Source of the DNA: Methylobacter sp.
GTDB lineage: Bacteria; Pseudomonadota; Gammaproteobacteria; Methylococcales; Methylomonadaceae
Length of the DNA stretch: 62,312 nucleotides
Direction of reading: 5' to 3'
Assembly: GCA_023229605.1 (NCBI GenBank)
Contig: JALNYY010000008.1
Location: forward strand, 1 to 62,312
The translations under genes and the position numbers were made by a program. Shown piece after piece: positions 55,543 to 62,312 of the stretch. How positions within the stretch are numbered: position 1 is the first letter of the stretch; each line of letters starts with the position of its first letter. The notes under the pieces are model-generated. The model was not told where the DNA came from. It was given only the letters and a program-made list of their open reading frames with translations, and searched no databases.

Positions 55543-55822
55543 CCACTTATAATTTTGTTGTTTTTTTCGTAAAAAACCAGCATAGCCTTCAAAATCCATT
55601 TATTCGTTTAACCACACCAGATGCAAATAGTAAGTGCCTTTCCGGCATATAAGATTCAACCCGGATAAATTGTTGCAGACTCACAACAGGCCGCTATGGC
55701 ACCGGCTAAAGCGGCTAAACGTGTAACTACCTTTTATTTAAGCGCTAATTAAATTGCTTGTTTTGCCTGTTTAACGGGAGGATTATTCTCACTCAAATTA
55801 AATAAATATTTGGTAACTCAGC
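55543..55822. other. Gap upstream of a possible small membrane gene
   Basis: No frame is supported. CACACCAGATGCAAATA at 55613-55629 also occurs at 25125-25141 in the gap upstream of the cysteine-repeat gene. This could be a short regulatory or repeat fragment, or chance. Confidence 0.3.
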
Positions 55823-55963
55823 ATGAAAATTATAACGATAATGATTTTACTAGCCTCTCTTTTCGCAATAGCCGGCGCTGCTTTTTTCCGGCTATTCGTT
55901 CTACTGGCAAACGCGCTATCTTCACAGCAAACTTTTAACCGCCATAGGTCCTGGTTAAATTAG
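55823..55963 (+). CDS. Possible 46-aa membrane peptide
   Basis: A 46-codon frame reads MKIITIMILLASLFAIAGA then AFFRLFVLLANALSSQQTF, a single hydrophobic helix with a basic tail. There is no strong ribosome site. It is an unrecognised small protein or chance. Confidence 0.3.
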   Translation: MKIITIMILLASLFAIAGAAFFRLFVLLANALSSQQTFNRHRSWLN

Positions 55964-56172
55964 TCTAGCGCTTATTCGATGCGTTACTGGATCTAACGTA
56001 GCTGGGTATAGGCATTTATGTTCCAGGCTGAACCTATGCGAATGGCAGAACAGGCAAAATCATTTTTATAAAAGATGTGCGCCCGGCATCGGCACCAAGT
56101 GTTCCTGCGTGTAGTCGTTAAACAGCTTCATTAAAGAATCGGCAAGCTGCCACAGCCCATACTACCGCGCTA

Positions 56173-56640
56173 CTAATCCCACTTCATGACGGGCACAGAC
56201 GAAATAGAATTCTTCGGTGAACCTTCAATCACCTTGTCGCTGTAAGCCAGATAAACCAGAACATTACGTTTTTTATCGTAAAAACGCACCACTTGCAGAC
56301 TCTTGAAAATCAGTGACAGGCTTTCTTTAAACACCACGTCGCCATTTTTCAATTTATCCAATTTGCTCGCGTCAATTACGCCTATTTGCCGACATGCAAT
56401 TGACGCCTCTGACGGGTCTTCAGCTAATCCTACTGCGCCCTTTATGCCGCCTGTTTTGGCATGTGATACATGGCATGTAACACCAGACACATCCGGATCG
56501 TCAAAAGCCTCAATGACAATTTTATGATTGGCTCCCAACAGCTTGAATGTCGTGCTTACATCACCGATTTCTTCGGCTGACGCAGTAAAGGCTAAGATGC
56601 TGAGCATTATTGTTACAGCAAGCAAAATTTGTTTTTTCAT
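56173..56640 (-). CDS. creA: CreA family protein
   Basis: The start at 56640 (MKKQILLAVTIMLSIL) gives 155 residues with a signal peptide ending near ASA-EE. The family pattern follows: EEIGDVSTTFKLLGANHKI, then DDPDVSGVTCHVSHAKTGG near 50-68, with two Cys. CreA is a periplasmic protein of unknown role, linked in E. coli to the creABCD locus; no creBCD is here. It stands alone. Confidence 0.9.
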   Translation of the reverse strand: MKKQILLAVTIMLSILAFTASAEEIGDVSTTFKLLGANHKIVIEAFDDPDVSGVTCHVSHAKTGGIKGAVGLAEDPSEASIACRQIGVIDASKLDKLKNGDVVFKESLSLIFKSLQVVRFYDKKRNVLVYLAYSDKVIEGSPKNSISSVPVMKWD

Positions 56641-56843
56641 GATTTTATCCATCTGTTTAAAGTGATACTGCCCAATCCGAACGGGGCAGAGCTTAATGTG
56701 CCCCTCTACCTGCTATTTACGCTTTTACCCGGACAGCTTTCATTAATACAGCTTAACACAAGCTGTATACGGGCATTTGTGTATGCTAATTGCGCTGCCA
56801 TTGATTTCCCGTACCCAATGCTAATCCATACAAGCGGCGGTAT

Positions 56844-57191
56844 CTAGCCGAATGTCGAACCGTTCCAGCCCCACCACTCAGCCGGACAGTTACTAAACTC
56901 GATATAAATACGGTCACTTGAAAGCTTTAACTTTTCCGTCAATACCTGGCAAATAGAAGCGGACAAGGCTTTAGCCTGACTGGTGGTTAACCCGATACTT
57001 TTGCATTCCAGATAAGCGAGCGGATCAGCATTTCCACCAAACAGCATGGTTTTGCCAGCGTTCACATCAACCATCACATAGCGTTCCGGTTTGCCGGTTT
57101 CTTTAGCCAGCAATTGAGACAGCTCAGTTAACAACTGTGTTGACTGTTCTGTGTTGGTCACAATATTGGTGTTCAGTTTTAAATATGGCAT
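56844..57191 (-). CDS. MIF/phenylpyruvate tautomerase-family protein
   Basis: The 115-residue protein begins MPYLKLNTNIV, with the N-terminal Pro that is the catalytic base after Met removal. ERYVMVDVNAGKTMLFGGNADPLAY near 36-59 and SSDRIYIEFSNCPAEWWGWNGSTF at the end match the trimeric MIF fold. GGAG lies 9 nt before the ATG. These tautomerases act on phenylpyruvate-like substrates; the physiological one here is unknown. Confidence 0.9.
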   Translation of the reverse strand: MPYLKLNTNIVTNTEQSTQLLTELSQLLAKETGKPERYVMVDVNAGKTMLFGGNADPLAYLECKSIGLTTSQAKALSASICQVLTEKLKLSSDRIYIEFSNCPAEWWGWNGSTFG

Positions 57192-57336
57192 GCTGTTTGT
57201 CTCCGGGATGATTCATGAAATTTGTCAAATCGCCCAACATTTAGGGTAGTCGCTACACCCCAAAACAGTTACATCACTTTTGCAGGTTGTATAGCAAATA
57301 AAATATTAGACGAGTATCCGATAATTTTTTTCCAAG

Positions 57337-57717
57337 TTAACGTGGATTCAGGTCCTGTTGCATCGCTTGCCTCAACTCGTCTTTGGCATTTACGTAGGCA
57401 TCAAACTGTTCGGGCGTCAAAACGCTGCTCAATATGCCCTCCTTCTCTTCCAGAATAGCTTTGATGTCTCGCATTTTAAAGAAGCCGATGCTTGGCCCTT
57501 TCAATACGGGTTCTATTTTTTCTGCGTATTTCTGGTTGATCGCCTGAACCTTGGCCGCATCATCCTGGGATAGGTTCAGCTTTGTCTTCATGAAACGGGT
57601 TTGTGATTCGGCTCTCTCGGTCGGTGTGGTGTTCAGCAGATATGCCATATCTTCGGCGCTTGCAATGGAAATAAACAGGCAAAAAAACAAAGCAACTGTA
57701 AGCCTTAATGTGCGCAT
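57337..57717 (-). CDS. Periplasmic Spy/CpxP-like protein
   Basis: The 126-residue protein has a signal peptide (to about ASA) and a helical body: KTKLNLSQDDAAKVQAINQKYAEKI near 44-68, and SSVLTPEQFDAYVNAKDEL near 97-115. The LTxxQ-like TPEQF element and the helical layout resemble the Spy/CpxP family of periplasmic chaperones or metal sensors. It stands alone. Confidence 0.7.
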   Translation of the reverse strand: MRTLRLTVALFFCLFISIASAEDMAYLLNTTPTERAESQTRFMKTKLNLSQDDAAKVQAINQKYAEKIEPVLKGPSIGFFKMRDIKAILEEKEGILSSVLTPEQFDAYVNAKDELRQAMQQDLNPR

Positions 57718-58019
57718 CGTGTCTGGGGTAGCGATATTTACGGAGAAAGCATTATCTCGAGCTTGTGCTGCCCGAGATATGAGCCATTTACAAATGTGCG
57801 TCAGCCTTGATTCATTCTTTGATGATTCTCATGCATCTGTCTGGATTCAGACGTTTAAAGCGGTTGATTAGGTAATGAAGGCGAGCCGAATTGGGAATTA
57901 TCGCAATGCGTTACATCAATTCGATTCGGCCATTCAGCACGCGGTTGGGCCGCTGGCCAATTGCTTACGCCGCGACAGTCTACGACCTGCCTACATTTAC
58001 GCTACACCTAAAATGAAAA
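57718..58019. other. Gap with a doubtful 54-codon frame
   Basis: A 54-codon frame on + (57875-58039, beginning MKASRIGNYRNALHQFDS) runs into the end of the Gln-rich gene. It has no ribosome site and matches nothing I recognise. No other element is seen. Confidence 0.3.
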
Positions 58020-58412
58020 TTATTGTACCGCATCTTTAGGCCTAGAAGGATGGGCTTTTCGCTTTCTCGGATTTGATTGTTGCTGTAGTGGTTCTAGTTG
58101 CTGTAATTGTTGTTGTAGTTGTTGTTGAAGCTGTCGTTCTCGGTCCAGTTCTTGTTGTAATTGCTGTTGTTGTTCTCGCTCTTGTTCTAATTCTCGTTGT
58201 GGTTCCCGTTGTTCCCGTTGTTCTAGTTGTTGCTCTAGTTGTTGTTGCAGTTGTTGTTGTCGATGCTGTTCAAGTTGCCGATCTAGTTGTTGCTGCCGTT
58301 GTTGTTCTTCTAGTTGTTCTAATGCTCGGTCTGCCCTTACAGAAACAGTGTAGGCTACTAAACAAATAGTTATTCCGAGTAAAGCGGATCGGAGAGTAAT
58401 TTGAGGCGTCAT
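58020..58412 (-). CDS. Exported Gln-rich coiled-coil protein
   Basis: The 130-residue protein has a signal peptide or anchor (LGITICLVAYTVSVRA) and then about 75 residues made almost only of Gln, Leu, Glu and Arg (repeats such as QQQLQQQLEQQLEQREQ), followed by a basic tail. This predicts one long coiled coil. An AGGGGGAT ribosome site precedes the ATG. I recognise no named family. It might be an envelope spacer or a low-complexity filament. The codon repeats (CAA/CAG) could also expand by slippage. Confidence 0.65.
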   Translation of the reverse strand: MTPQITLRSALLGITICLVAYTVSVRADRALEQLEEQQRQQQLDRQLEQHRQQQLQQQLEQQLEQREQREPQRELEQEREQQQQLQQELDRERQLQQQLQQQLQQLEPLQQQSNPRKRKAHPSRPKDAVQ

Positions 58413-58768
58413 AGTTAAATCCCCCTAGTTAAGTAAAATCTGCTACCAGTTTACATTGTATCGAATATAAAAACACAATAGCATCCTGTGATAATGTTAT
58501 TGCGTCGAGCCTTTATACCTTAATCGCTTGGTTTTCTAGCGACATGCATTAGAGCCGTAAAGAACGCCTGAAACTTACCACCACAAAAGCAGCAGGTTTA
58601 TCGTAAATGAACCGTTGCCGCTCCAAGCCCTACCCTGATCAGAACCGTAATTTTTTGATGGCCTAATGCGGGCAAACGAATCCAGTAGTAAGTAACGCAT
58701 TAACTGTTACTTGGCCGGCGCCTAGGATTTGGTTAAAAAATAACTTCCCGAAATCACTGTCTTCTATC
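58413..58768. other. Gap upstream of the Gln-rich gene
   Basis: About 355 bp without a supported gene. It holds the promoter of the Gln-rich gene and leads into the repeat at 58769. Confidence 0.3.
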
Positions 58769-58860
58769 GTCAAGCCGTTCGTGCTGAGCCCCATTCGATA
58801 AACTCATGACAGGCTTCGGCGGCGCTCAGGAGAGCATTGTCGAAGCATGACCGGCTTGAC
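58769..58860. repeat. REP-like palindrome, second copy with a central insert
   Basis: GTCAAGCCGTTCGTGCT and AGCATGACCGGCTTGAC are inverted with two mismatches, as in the copy at 1970-2020. The loop is longer here, with a ~50-bp insert containing CTCATGACAGGCTTCGG, itself a partial copy of the same repeat. It overlaps the 3' end of the methyltransferase remnant. Confidence 0.6.
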
Positions 58861-59176
58861 GCTGTAGGCCGGAAGAACAAGCGCAAACCGCAACGCCCGA
58901 CCTTGTATTTTTCGCCGGCTCGGCAACAGCCAGCGCCACCCCATACGGCACACCGTTACCAATAGCGCGAACTAAAGAAGAACGGGTAAAGCTTGTTATA
59001 TCAAAATCCGACGGCAAATCCTGTAACCAGGAAATTTCGGCGACTGGTCGATTTTCGGTAGCGAGTACGCTAAACTCTAACATCATGCCTGAAGCTAGAC
59101 AGATCAACCCGAAAATGGAGGAAGCAAGAAAAAACCTGCCCACGGGTACATAGCCGCGCGAAGGGCATTGACACAA
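58826..59176 (-). pseudogene. Decayed 3' end of a DNA cytosine-5 methyltransferase gene
   Basis: The minus-strand frame contains the C-terminal pattern of C5 methyltransferases: a TENRPVAEISWLQDLPSDFD segment (normally LQ-x-FP-x-x-F), then VRAIGNGVPYGVALAVAE (normally RAIGNAVPP). A VAVCACSSGLQRQAG stretch matches the zinc-knuckle tail of phage-type enzymes, with Cys lost. The N-terminal 35 residues of the frame do not fit, the catalytic PC motif is absent, and the 3' end runs into a repeat. It is a remnant of a mobile or phage methyltransferase and marks the accessory region. Confidence 0.65.
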
Positions 59177-59282
59177 TGGGGGACGTTTAAAACCTAAACC
59201 GGATTAAGGCCGAAGGCCAGATTACTGCGACTGATGCAGGCCGTTATTTACAAAATATAAACATTCATTTAAAGGTACGAAA

Positions 59283-59525
59283 ATGGGATTAATTTACAAA
59301 ACTATTTTAATCGGAACAATCGCGTTAGTGCTCATAGCAAAAAGCATAGAATCCAAAAAGGAAACCGAAGCAAATCAAGCCAATTCCGCATCAACAACGA
59401 TGAACAACATAGTGCAATCAACAATAAGATTTATCCAAACCATCCAACAAAAACCAAACACACCAACTAGACAGCGAATCTGTAAAATCAAGCCAACCGG
59501 CGATGAAGAATGTAAATACCTATAA
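59283..59525 (+). CDS. Small membrane-anchored protein, 80 aa
   Basis: The 80-residue protein has one N-terminal helix (TILIGTIALVLIAKSI) and then a polar, Asn/Thr/Gln-rich tail with two Cys (RQRICKIKPTGDEECKYL). A good AAAGGT ribosome site lies 6 nt before the ATG. No family is recognised. It lies between the methyltransferase remnant and the ImmA-like pair. Confidence 0.55.
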   Translation: MGLIYKTILIGTIALVLIAKSIESKKETEANQANSASTTMNNIVQSTIRFIQTIQQKPNTPTRQRICKIKPTGDEECKYL

Positions 59526-59699
59526 ATATGATTGAAAGGAACGAAGCGGGAAAATGGTAAGCCGAACAGAAATGACCAACAATCTCTTAAACTTGCCAAT
59601 GAGCGTTTGAACAGATGCAATAGGAACTTCCGCTTTCGATCCATACCAGTCTTTTGTAACAAAAACTCAATCGGCCAGTTTGTTCTACACACCTGACTA

Positions 59700-61040
59700 T
59701 CAGACTCCCAACTGATAGGGTAATTTGGCATCGGCGTAATCGCCCATGAACGGCGAAAAAATAAGACCGTTATTTCTTAGCAAGCCGTTTACAGTTGCTG
59801 GACTTACCTGAAAATGTTCTGTTGCATCTTCAATAGCGGATTCCGAATAGTCATTCTGTAAAAAATCTTGCAATGCGTCGATCGGGCAAAGAAATTCGGC
59901 GGCAAACGCGCGTTGATATTTTTGCCGCGAAGTGGATAAATCGGTACTGGTCAGCCATTGGCTACCCGTATTGCCTGTCAAGATGTAGTCGCCGAGCAGG
60001 CGCGCCAATTCAAAACGTTTGGCCATAGGATGGGGCTTACGCGGGACGAATTTGAATTGATTGTTGTCTTTAGGCACAGCTATAGCTGCGTTATTACGCG
60101 CGGTAGGCATCCAGTTTTCTACTGCGGTGGCTGACAGCCCCAATAAATCGTAAAGTTGCTTGTTGTCTATCACACTGTCCCGTTTACTTAGCGATTCGCG
60201 CAATTCGCGCGCAACAGCAACGGCACGTTGCCAGGGTGCGCCTTTTGTGGATTTGGCTTTTTGTAGCGAAGGCACGTCTGGTGCCCCGGTCAGACCGGGG
60301 CTCTCGATAATTTCCTGAAGGGCATTAAGCGATGAGTCGCCGACGGCTCGGCCATATACCGGCGCGAGTTCGGTGAGTGCTGCGGAACCCATTCGTTGTT
60401 CTAGCGCTTGTGCCTTGTCCATCATTGCTTCGGGACATTCATCCGGATCGTAGCCTAACTCGGCTTCAACACGGCGGTAATTCAAACTTTGCGGATCGGC
60501 ACGCTCTTCCTGTATCAGCTGCCAGAGATTCCACAGGTCGGTATTTCGGCAACCAACTGCATCGAGTCGGCTCAGTACTGACGTAATAAAATATTCCAGA
60601 CTACGCTGGAAGTCGGCTAATTTGATGGATGCCGAAGTATCCAACCCGTTCAGATATCTGACGGATTGTTGGAGAGTTGCGCTAGACGGAGTTGCCCAAA
60701 TTTGCATGACTTCGCAGTCCGATGCGAACAGGACCTTGGGCCAGACAAAACCGTGATTGGCGGCACCCATTTCATGCGCCATGCGCCAATCGATAGACGG
60801 GGCTATCCCATGAGCAGGCAACAGTTCAAAATTCAGCCGCCACCAGGAAGATGCCAACCACATCGCAAGAGGGTAAGCCGATACCAGAACAGAGTCCCGA
60901 ATCGTCTTAGCCCAGATGTCTTCATTTTGCATCAGGCTAACATGGCCAATATGCAAAGCTAAATTGGCCATGGTGTGGAAGATTTCCGGATTATCGTGTC
61001 CGGCCGCTGTCCAGTCGTGGGTAAGCTTAAATGTGGTCAT
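59700..61040 (-). CDS. ImmA/IrrE-like protein with degenerate metallopeptidase motif
   Basis: The 446-residue protein has an N-terminal ~230-residue region I do not recognise by family name (WLASSWWRLNFELLPAHG near 61-78, WRMAHEMGAANHGFVWP near 85-101). Its C-terminal part resembles ImmA/IrrE (peptidase M78): RFELARLLGDYIL at 342-354 aligns with the usual RFTLAHELGHYLL, and RAFAAEFLCP at 377-386 is the family's conserved post-active-site helix. A DLLGLSATAVENWM stretch near 298-311 and EDATEHFQVSPATVNGLLRNNG near 404-425 look like helix-turn-helix elements. The HExxH zinc motif is RLLGD, so peptidase activity is unlikely. The ATG overlaps the upstream stop by 4 nt, so it forms a coupled pair with the 142-aa gene. 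Possibly a sensor or antitoxin-like part of a defence pair; that is inference. Confidence 0.7.
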   Translation of the reverse strand: MTTFKLTHDWTAAGHDNPEIFHTMANLALHIGHVSLMQNEDIWAKTIRDSVLVSAYPLAMWLASSWWRLNFELLPAHGIAPSIDWRMAHEMGAANHGFVWPKVLFASDCEVMQIWATPSSATLQQSVRYLNGLDTSASIKLADFQRSLEYFITSVLSRLDAVGCRNTDLWNLWQLIQEERADPQSLNYRRVEAELGYDPDECPEAMMDKAQALEQRMGSAALTELAPVYGRAVGDSSLNALQEIIESPGLTGAPDVPSLQKAKSTKGAPWQRAVAVARELRESLSKRDSVIDNKQLYDLLGLSATAVENWMPTARNNAAIAVPKDNNQFKFVPRKPHPMAKRFELARLLGDYILTGNTGSQWLTSTDLSTSRQKYQRAFAAEFLCPIDALQDFLQNDYSESAIEDATEHFQVSPATVNGLLRNNGLIFSPFMGDYADAKLPYQLGV

Positions 61041-61465
61041 TTAGAATTCCATAACTTGGTTATCTCCGCTGCAAGAGGATCTGATTCAGGCATCGGGTAG
61101 CCGTGATAAATGCCGGTTTCCGGATTCTCAAGTTGAGCTTCCAGTGCGATACCTCTCTGGGTGACAGACCAAATATTTTGAGGCCACTCTCCGTTACAAC
61201 GCTCACTGATAAGCCCTTGACGCAATCCGGATTGAAGATGTTCCAAAGCAATTTTTTTTGAAAATATTTTGACTGTGTCACACAGGGACTTTCCGGGGCG
61301 TGGGCTGCTTGGAGGCGTAAGGCCAAAATCGCCTGGGTTCATTTTGTGTTCCGGATTACCACCATAACTAACCTTATCTGCAAGTTCTGAACAATGTTGC
61401 AATTCGACATCTGTCAGCTTTTTGATTTTTCGCTTGTTATTGAATTGGAGGTATCTTTTCTTCAT
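61037..61465 (-). CDS. Partner protein of the ImmA/IrrE-like gene, 142 aa
   Basis: The 142-residue basic protein has a Lys-rich start (MKKRYLQFNNKRKIKKL), then KVSYGGNPEHKMNPGDFGLTP near 31-51 and TVKIFSKKIALEHLQSGLRQG near 64-84. GEWPQNIWSVTQRGIALEAQLEN near 92-114 leads to a YHGYPMPESDPLA ending. The WPQNIWSVT...GIALEAQ and YHGYPMP stretches look strongly conserved and I have seen such a protein next to ImmA-like genes, but I know no function. It is first in the pair (ATGA overlap). It may be the toxin, the specificity unit or a nucleic-acid binder; nothing here decides. Confidence 0.65.
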   Translation of the reverse strand: MKKRYLQFNNKRKIKKLTDVELQHCSELADKVSYGGNPEHKMNPGDFGLTPPSSPRPGKSLCDTVKIFSKKIALEHLQSGLRQGLISERCNGEWPQNIWSVTQRGIALEAQLENPETGIYHGYPMPESDPLAAEITKLWNSK

Positions 61466-61900
61466 TTTTCTACTCGAACATGCTCATGCAGTAAATGTAG
61501 ATAACTGTAAGCGAATATTTTTAATTTTTGATAAAGTTTTAAAGTATTCAACTATACCAGACATTCGTTGTAGACAAAAACGACTTCCAAAGCAAATGTC
61601 AAGAAACACCAGGGAAGCGGTCTTGCAATTATGCATCTAATCAGACATCACGCTCATCCAGAACGAAATTATTAAAACGTTTATTTTGGCTTTCCGTTCC
61701 ACACTCAGTTATCCCTACGTTACAAATGACAGCTTTTGGCGTTTGACCCGCCACTCAATTTACAGACGCAAGCGTCAAAAATTGGCCGACAAGCGACCGT
61801 CAAGATTGATCAAAAATTGAGAGGAGTTGGCTCTCTTTGTTCGTCGGGTGGTTAACGCCCCTTAGCAGTTAGTCGATAAACTACTTCTAAAAGGAGTAAC
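61466..61900. other. AT-rich gap upstream of the pair
   Basis: The first ~100 bp are AT-rich and should hold the promoter of the minus-strand pair. The rest holds a direct repeat TCAAAAATTG near 61786 and 61811, a GAGAG/CTCTC hairpin near 61822-61839, and no gene. The short frame on + at 61422-61640 lies over the pair's promoter and is likely spurious. The sequence looks like a mobile-element scar but I cannot name it. Confidence 0.35.
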
Positions 61901-61904
61901 ATGA

Positions 61905-61929
61905 AAATCACCGGCTCATCCGGTGATTT
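61905..61929. terminator. Perfect hairpin, possible terminator
   Basis: AAATCACCGG and CCGGTGATTT pair perfectly over 10 bp with a 5-nt loop. It lies within a 26-codon frame at 61901 that follows an AGGAG site. That frame (MKITGSSGDLSVKFQV...) may be a leader peptide or chance. Confidence 0.5.
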
Positions 61930-62039
61930 ATCGGTTAAATTTCAGGTTTTATGTATTCTTTCCATGAAAACATATTGTTGACTTGGTCCGGCCCCATTCA
62001 CTGGTACTTGATAGCTATTTAATTTTTAAAATTGAGTTT

Positions 62040-62221
62040 ACCACGAATGTTACCGGCTTGTTGGGGAACAAATCGATATGACGCGCCGCTGTGCATGGAT
62101 TTATGCTACCCAAGCGAAAGTAGCTGTGCCGCTCAATACCGAAGCTTGCGCCATTATCAAAGCGCAGATCGGGAAACACATTACGTATGTATTCACATAT
62201 GAGAGTGAACCAGTGACCTGA
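62040..62221 (+). pseudogene. Tyrosine recombinase (integrase) remnant, frameshifted
   Basis: Codons from 62040 read TTNVTGLL and codons from about 62066 in another frame read EQIDMTRRCAWIY then VAVPLNTEACAIIKAQIGKH and THVFTY-like ITYVFTY. This is the familiar middle part of a phage-type integrase (NVTGL-W, AVPLN-EA, IGKH-THVFTY). A frameshift near 62063 splits it and the frame ends at 62219-62221 where the insertion-sequence end begins. No catalytic Arg-His-Arg-Tyr set is visible in the window. It marks an integrated element that has been destroyed. Confidence 0.75.
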
Positions 62222-62312
62222 AGTGTCTACACTAAACCGGACACACAATCTAAAATAACCTAAAAATAGAGAGTGTGTCGAAAATGGATCAAGAAAAACA
62301 AAAAATAAAAAC
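62219..62312 (+). mobile_element. Left end of an insertion sequence (partial)
   Basis: The integrase homology stops at TGAAGTGTCTACACTAAACC. GTGTC/GACAC at the end and GACACAC (62240-62246) against GTGTGTC (62273-62279) form inverted pairs as in IS ends. An ATG at 62284 begins a Lys-rich frame (MDQEKQKIKT) as expected for an IS3-like first orf, but the window ends after 10 codons. The family cannot be fixed without the right end. Confidence 0.5.
62284..62312 (+). CDS. Start of a possible transposase orf, 3' part outside window
   Basis: Ten codons (MDQEKQKIKT) from ATG at 62284 remain open at the window edge. The basic start and its place inside the putative insertion sequence suggest the first orf of a transposase. 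Nothing more can be said. Confidence 0.3.

Noticed and set aside
57875..58039. 54-codon frame on + with a TPR-like NYRNALHQFDSAIQHA start
   Set aside because: No ribosome site, runs into the opposite gene, and has no recognisable full domain.
58073..58369. 98-codon Val-rich frame antisense to the Gln-rich gene
   Set aside because: It is the complement of CAA/CAG repeats (GTT/GTA/GTC codons), a composition artefact.
61422..61640. 72-codon + frame starting within the 142-aa gene
   Set aside because: It lies over the AT-rich promoter of the minus-strand pair and shows no domain or ribosome site.
61780..61880. Possible integron attC-like site (GTTAAC, GTTAG strings)
   Set aside because: The core sites are not in the order and spacing needed for an attC, and no integron integrase is seen.
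61901..61981. 26-codon frame MKITGSSGDLSVKF after an AGGAG site
   Set aside because: Most of its start is a perfect hairpin; more likely a structural element of a mobile-element end than a coding gene, though a leader peptide is not excluded.
62015..62248. 77-codon minus-strand frame at the window end
   Set aside because: The plus strand carries integrase homology here; the minus frame is its shadow.
1..62312. CRISPR array
   Set aside because: I saw no regularly spaced identical repeats of 24-40 bp anywhere in the window.

Overview
The window reads as chromosomal DNA of a gammaproteobacterium, most likely a methanotroph of the Methylococcales (Methylobacter/Methylovulum-like). This is an inference from gene content: a Cache-CheW protein, hemerythrin domains, a membrane monoheme cytochrome, the assimilatory APS-type CysH, Pap, the Pqi lipid-transport operon and a type IV minor pilin cluster. 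Housekeeping genes with clear motifs (tsaB, yoaA, mutM, trpS, gshA, nadB, lon) fill most of it.

Layout. 1-8.7 kb: the 3' part of a Cache-CheW chemotaxis protein, a MITE-like element, tsaB, the helicase yoaA, a Tat-exported copper oxidase with a Met/His-rich loop, and an HD-GYP protein fused to a hemerythrin domain. 8.9-12.5 kb: a pqiA-pqiA-pqiB-pqiC operon in which PqiA is split into two proteins, followed by tRNA-Lys(CTT) and its terminator. 12.5-15.5 kb: a sparse region with a 30-residue membrane peptide gene and a two-gene unit of unknown function that includes a deacetylase-like protein. 15.5-22.8 kb: kup, trkA, a DedA protein, a CNNM/CorC-like protein and mutM. 23.1-29.3 kb: a type IV minor-pilin cluster (pilV, pilW, pilX, a cysteine-repeat secreted protein, fimT, a membrane-TPR protein, pilE). 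No pilY1 is seen. 29.4-36.2 kb: a divergent GT51 penicillin-binding protein, a membrane c-type cytochrome, a flippase and an AI-2E-type permease.

36.8-49.6 kb: a small orphan gene, a bacteriohemerythrin, gshA-cysH, pap, a queD/DUF1249/endonuclease cluster, a PilZ protein, trpS, a dynamin-like GTPase with an altered P-loop and a membrane partner, a lipoprotein and nadB. 49.7-57.7 kb: a periplasmic HtrA protease, hsp20-lon, a polysaccharide deacetylase, creA, a MIF-type tautomerase and a Spy-like periplasmic protein. The genes for periplasmic and cytosolic protein quality control (degP-like, hsp20, lon) lie next to one another.

57.8-62.3 kb looks like an accessory island. It holds a Gln-rich exported coiled coil, the decayed 3' end of a cytosine methyltransferase gene, a small membrane-anchored protein, and a translationally coupled pair: a 142-aa protein plus a 446-aa ImmA/IrrE-like protein whose HExxH motif is replaced. 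At the window edge is a frameshifted tyrosine-recombinase remnant that stops at what looks like the left end of an insertion sequence. The coupled pair and the pilin-cluster cysteine-repeat protein are the best candidates for undescribed biology.
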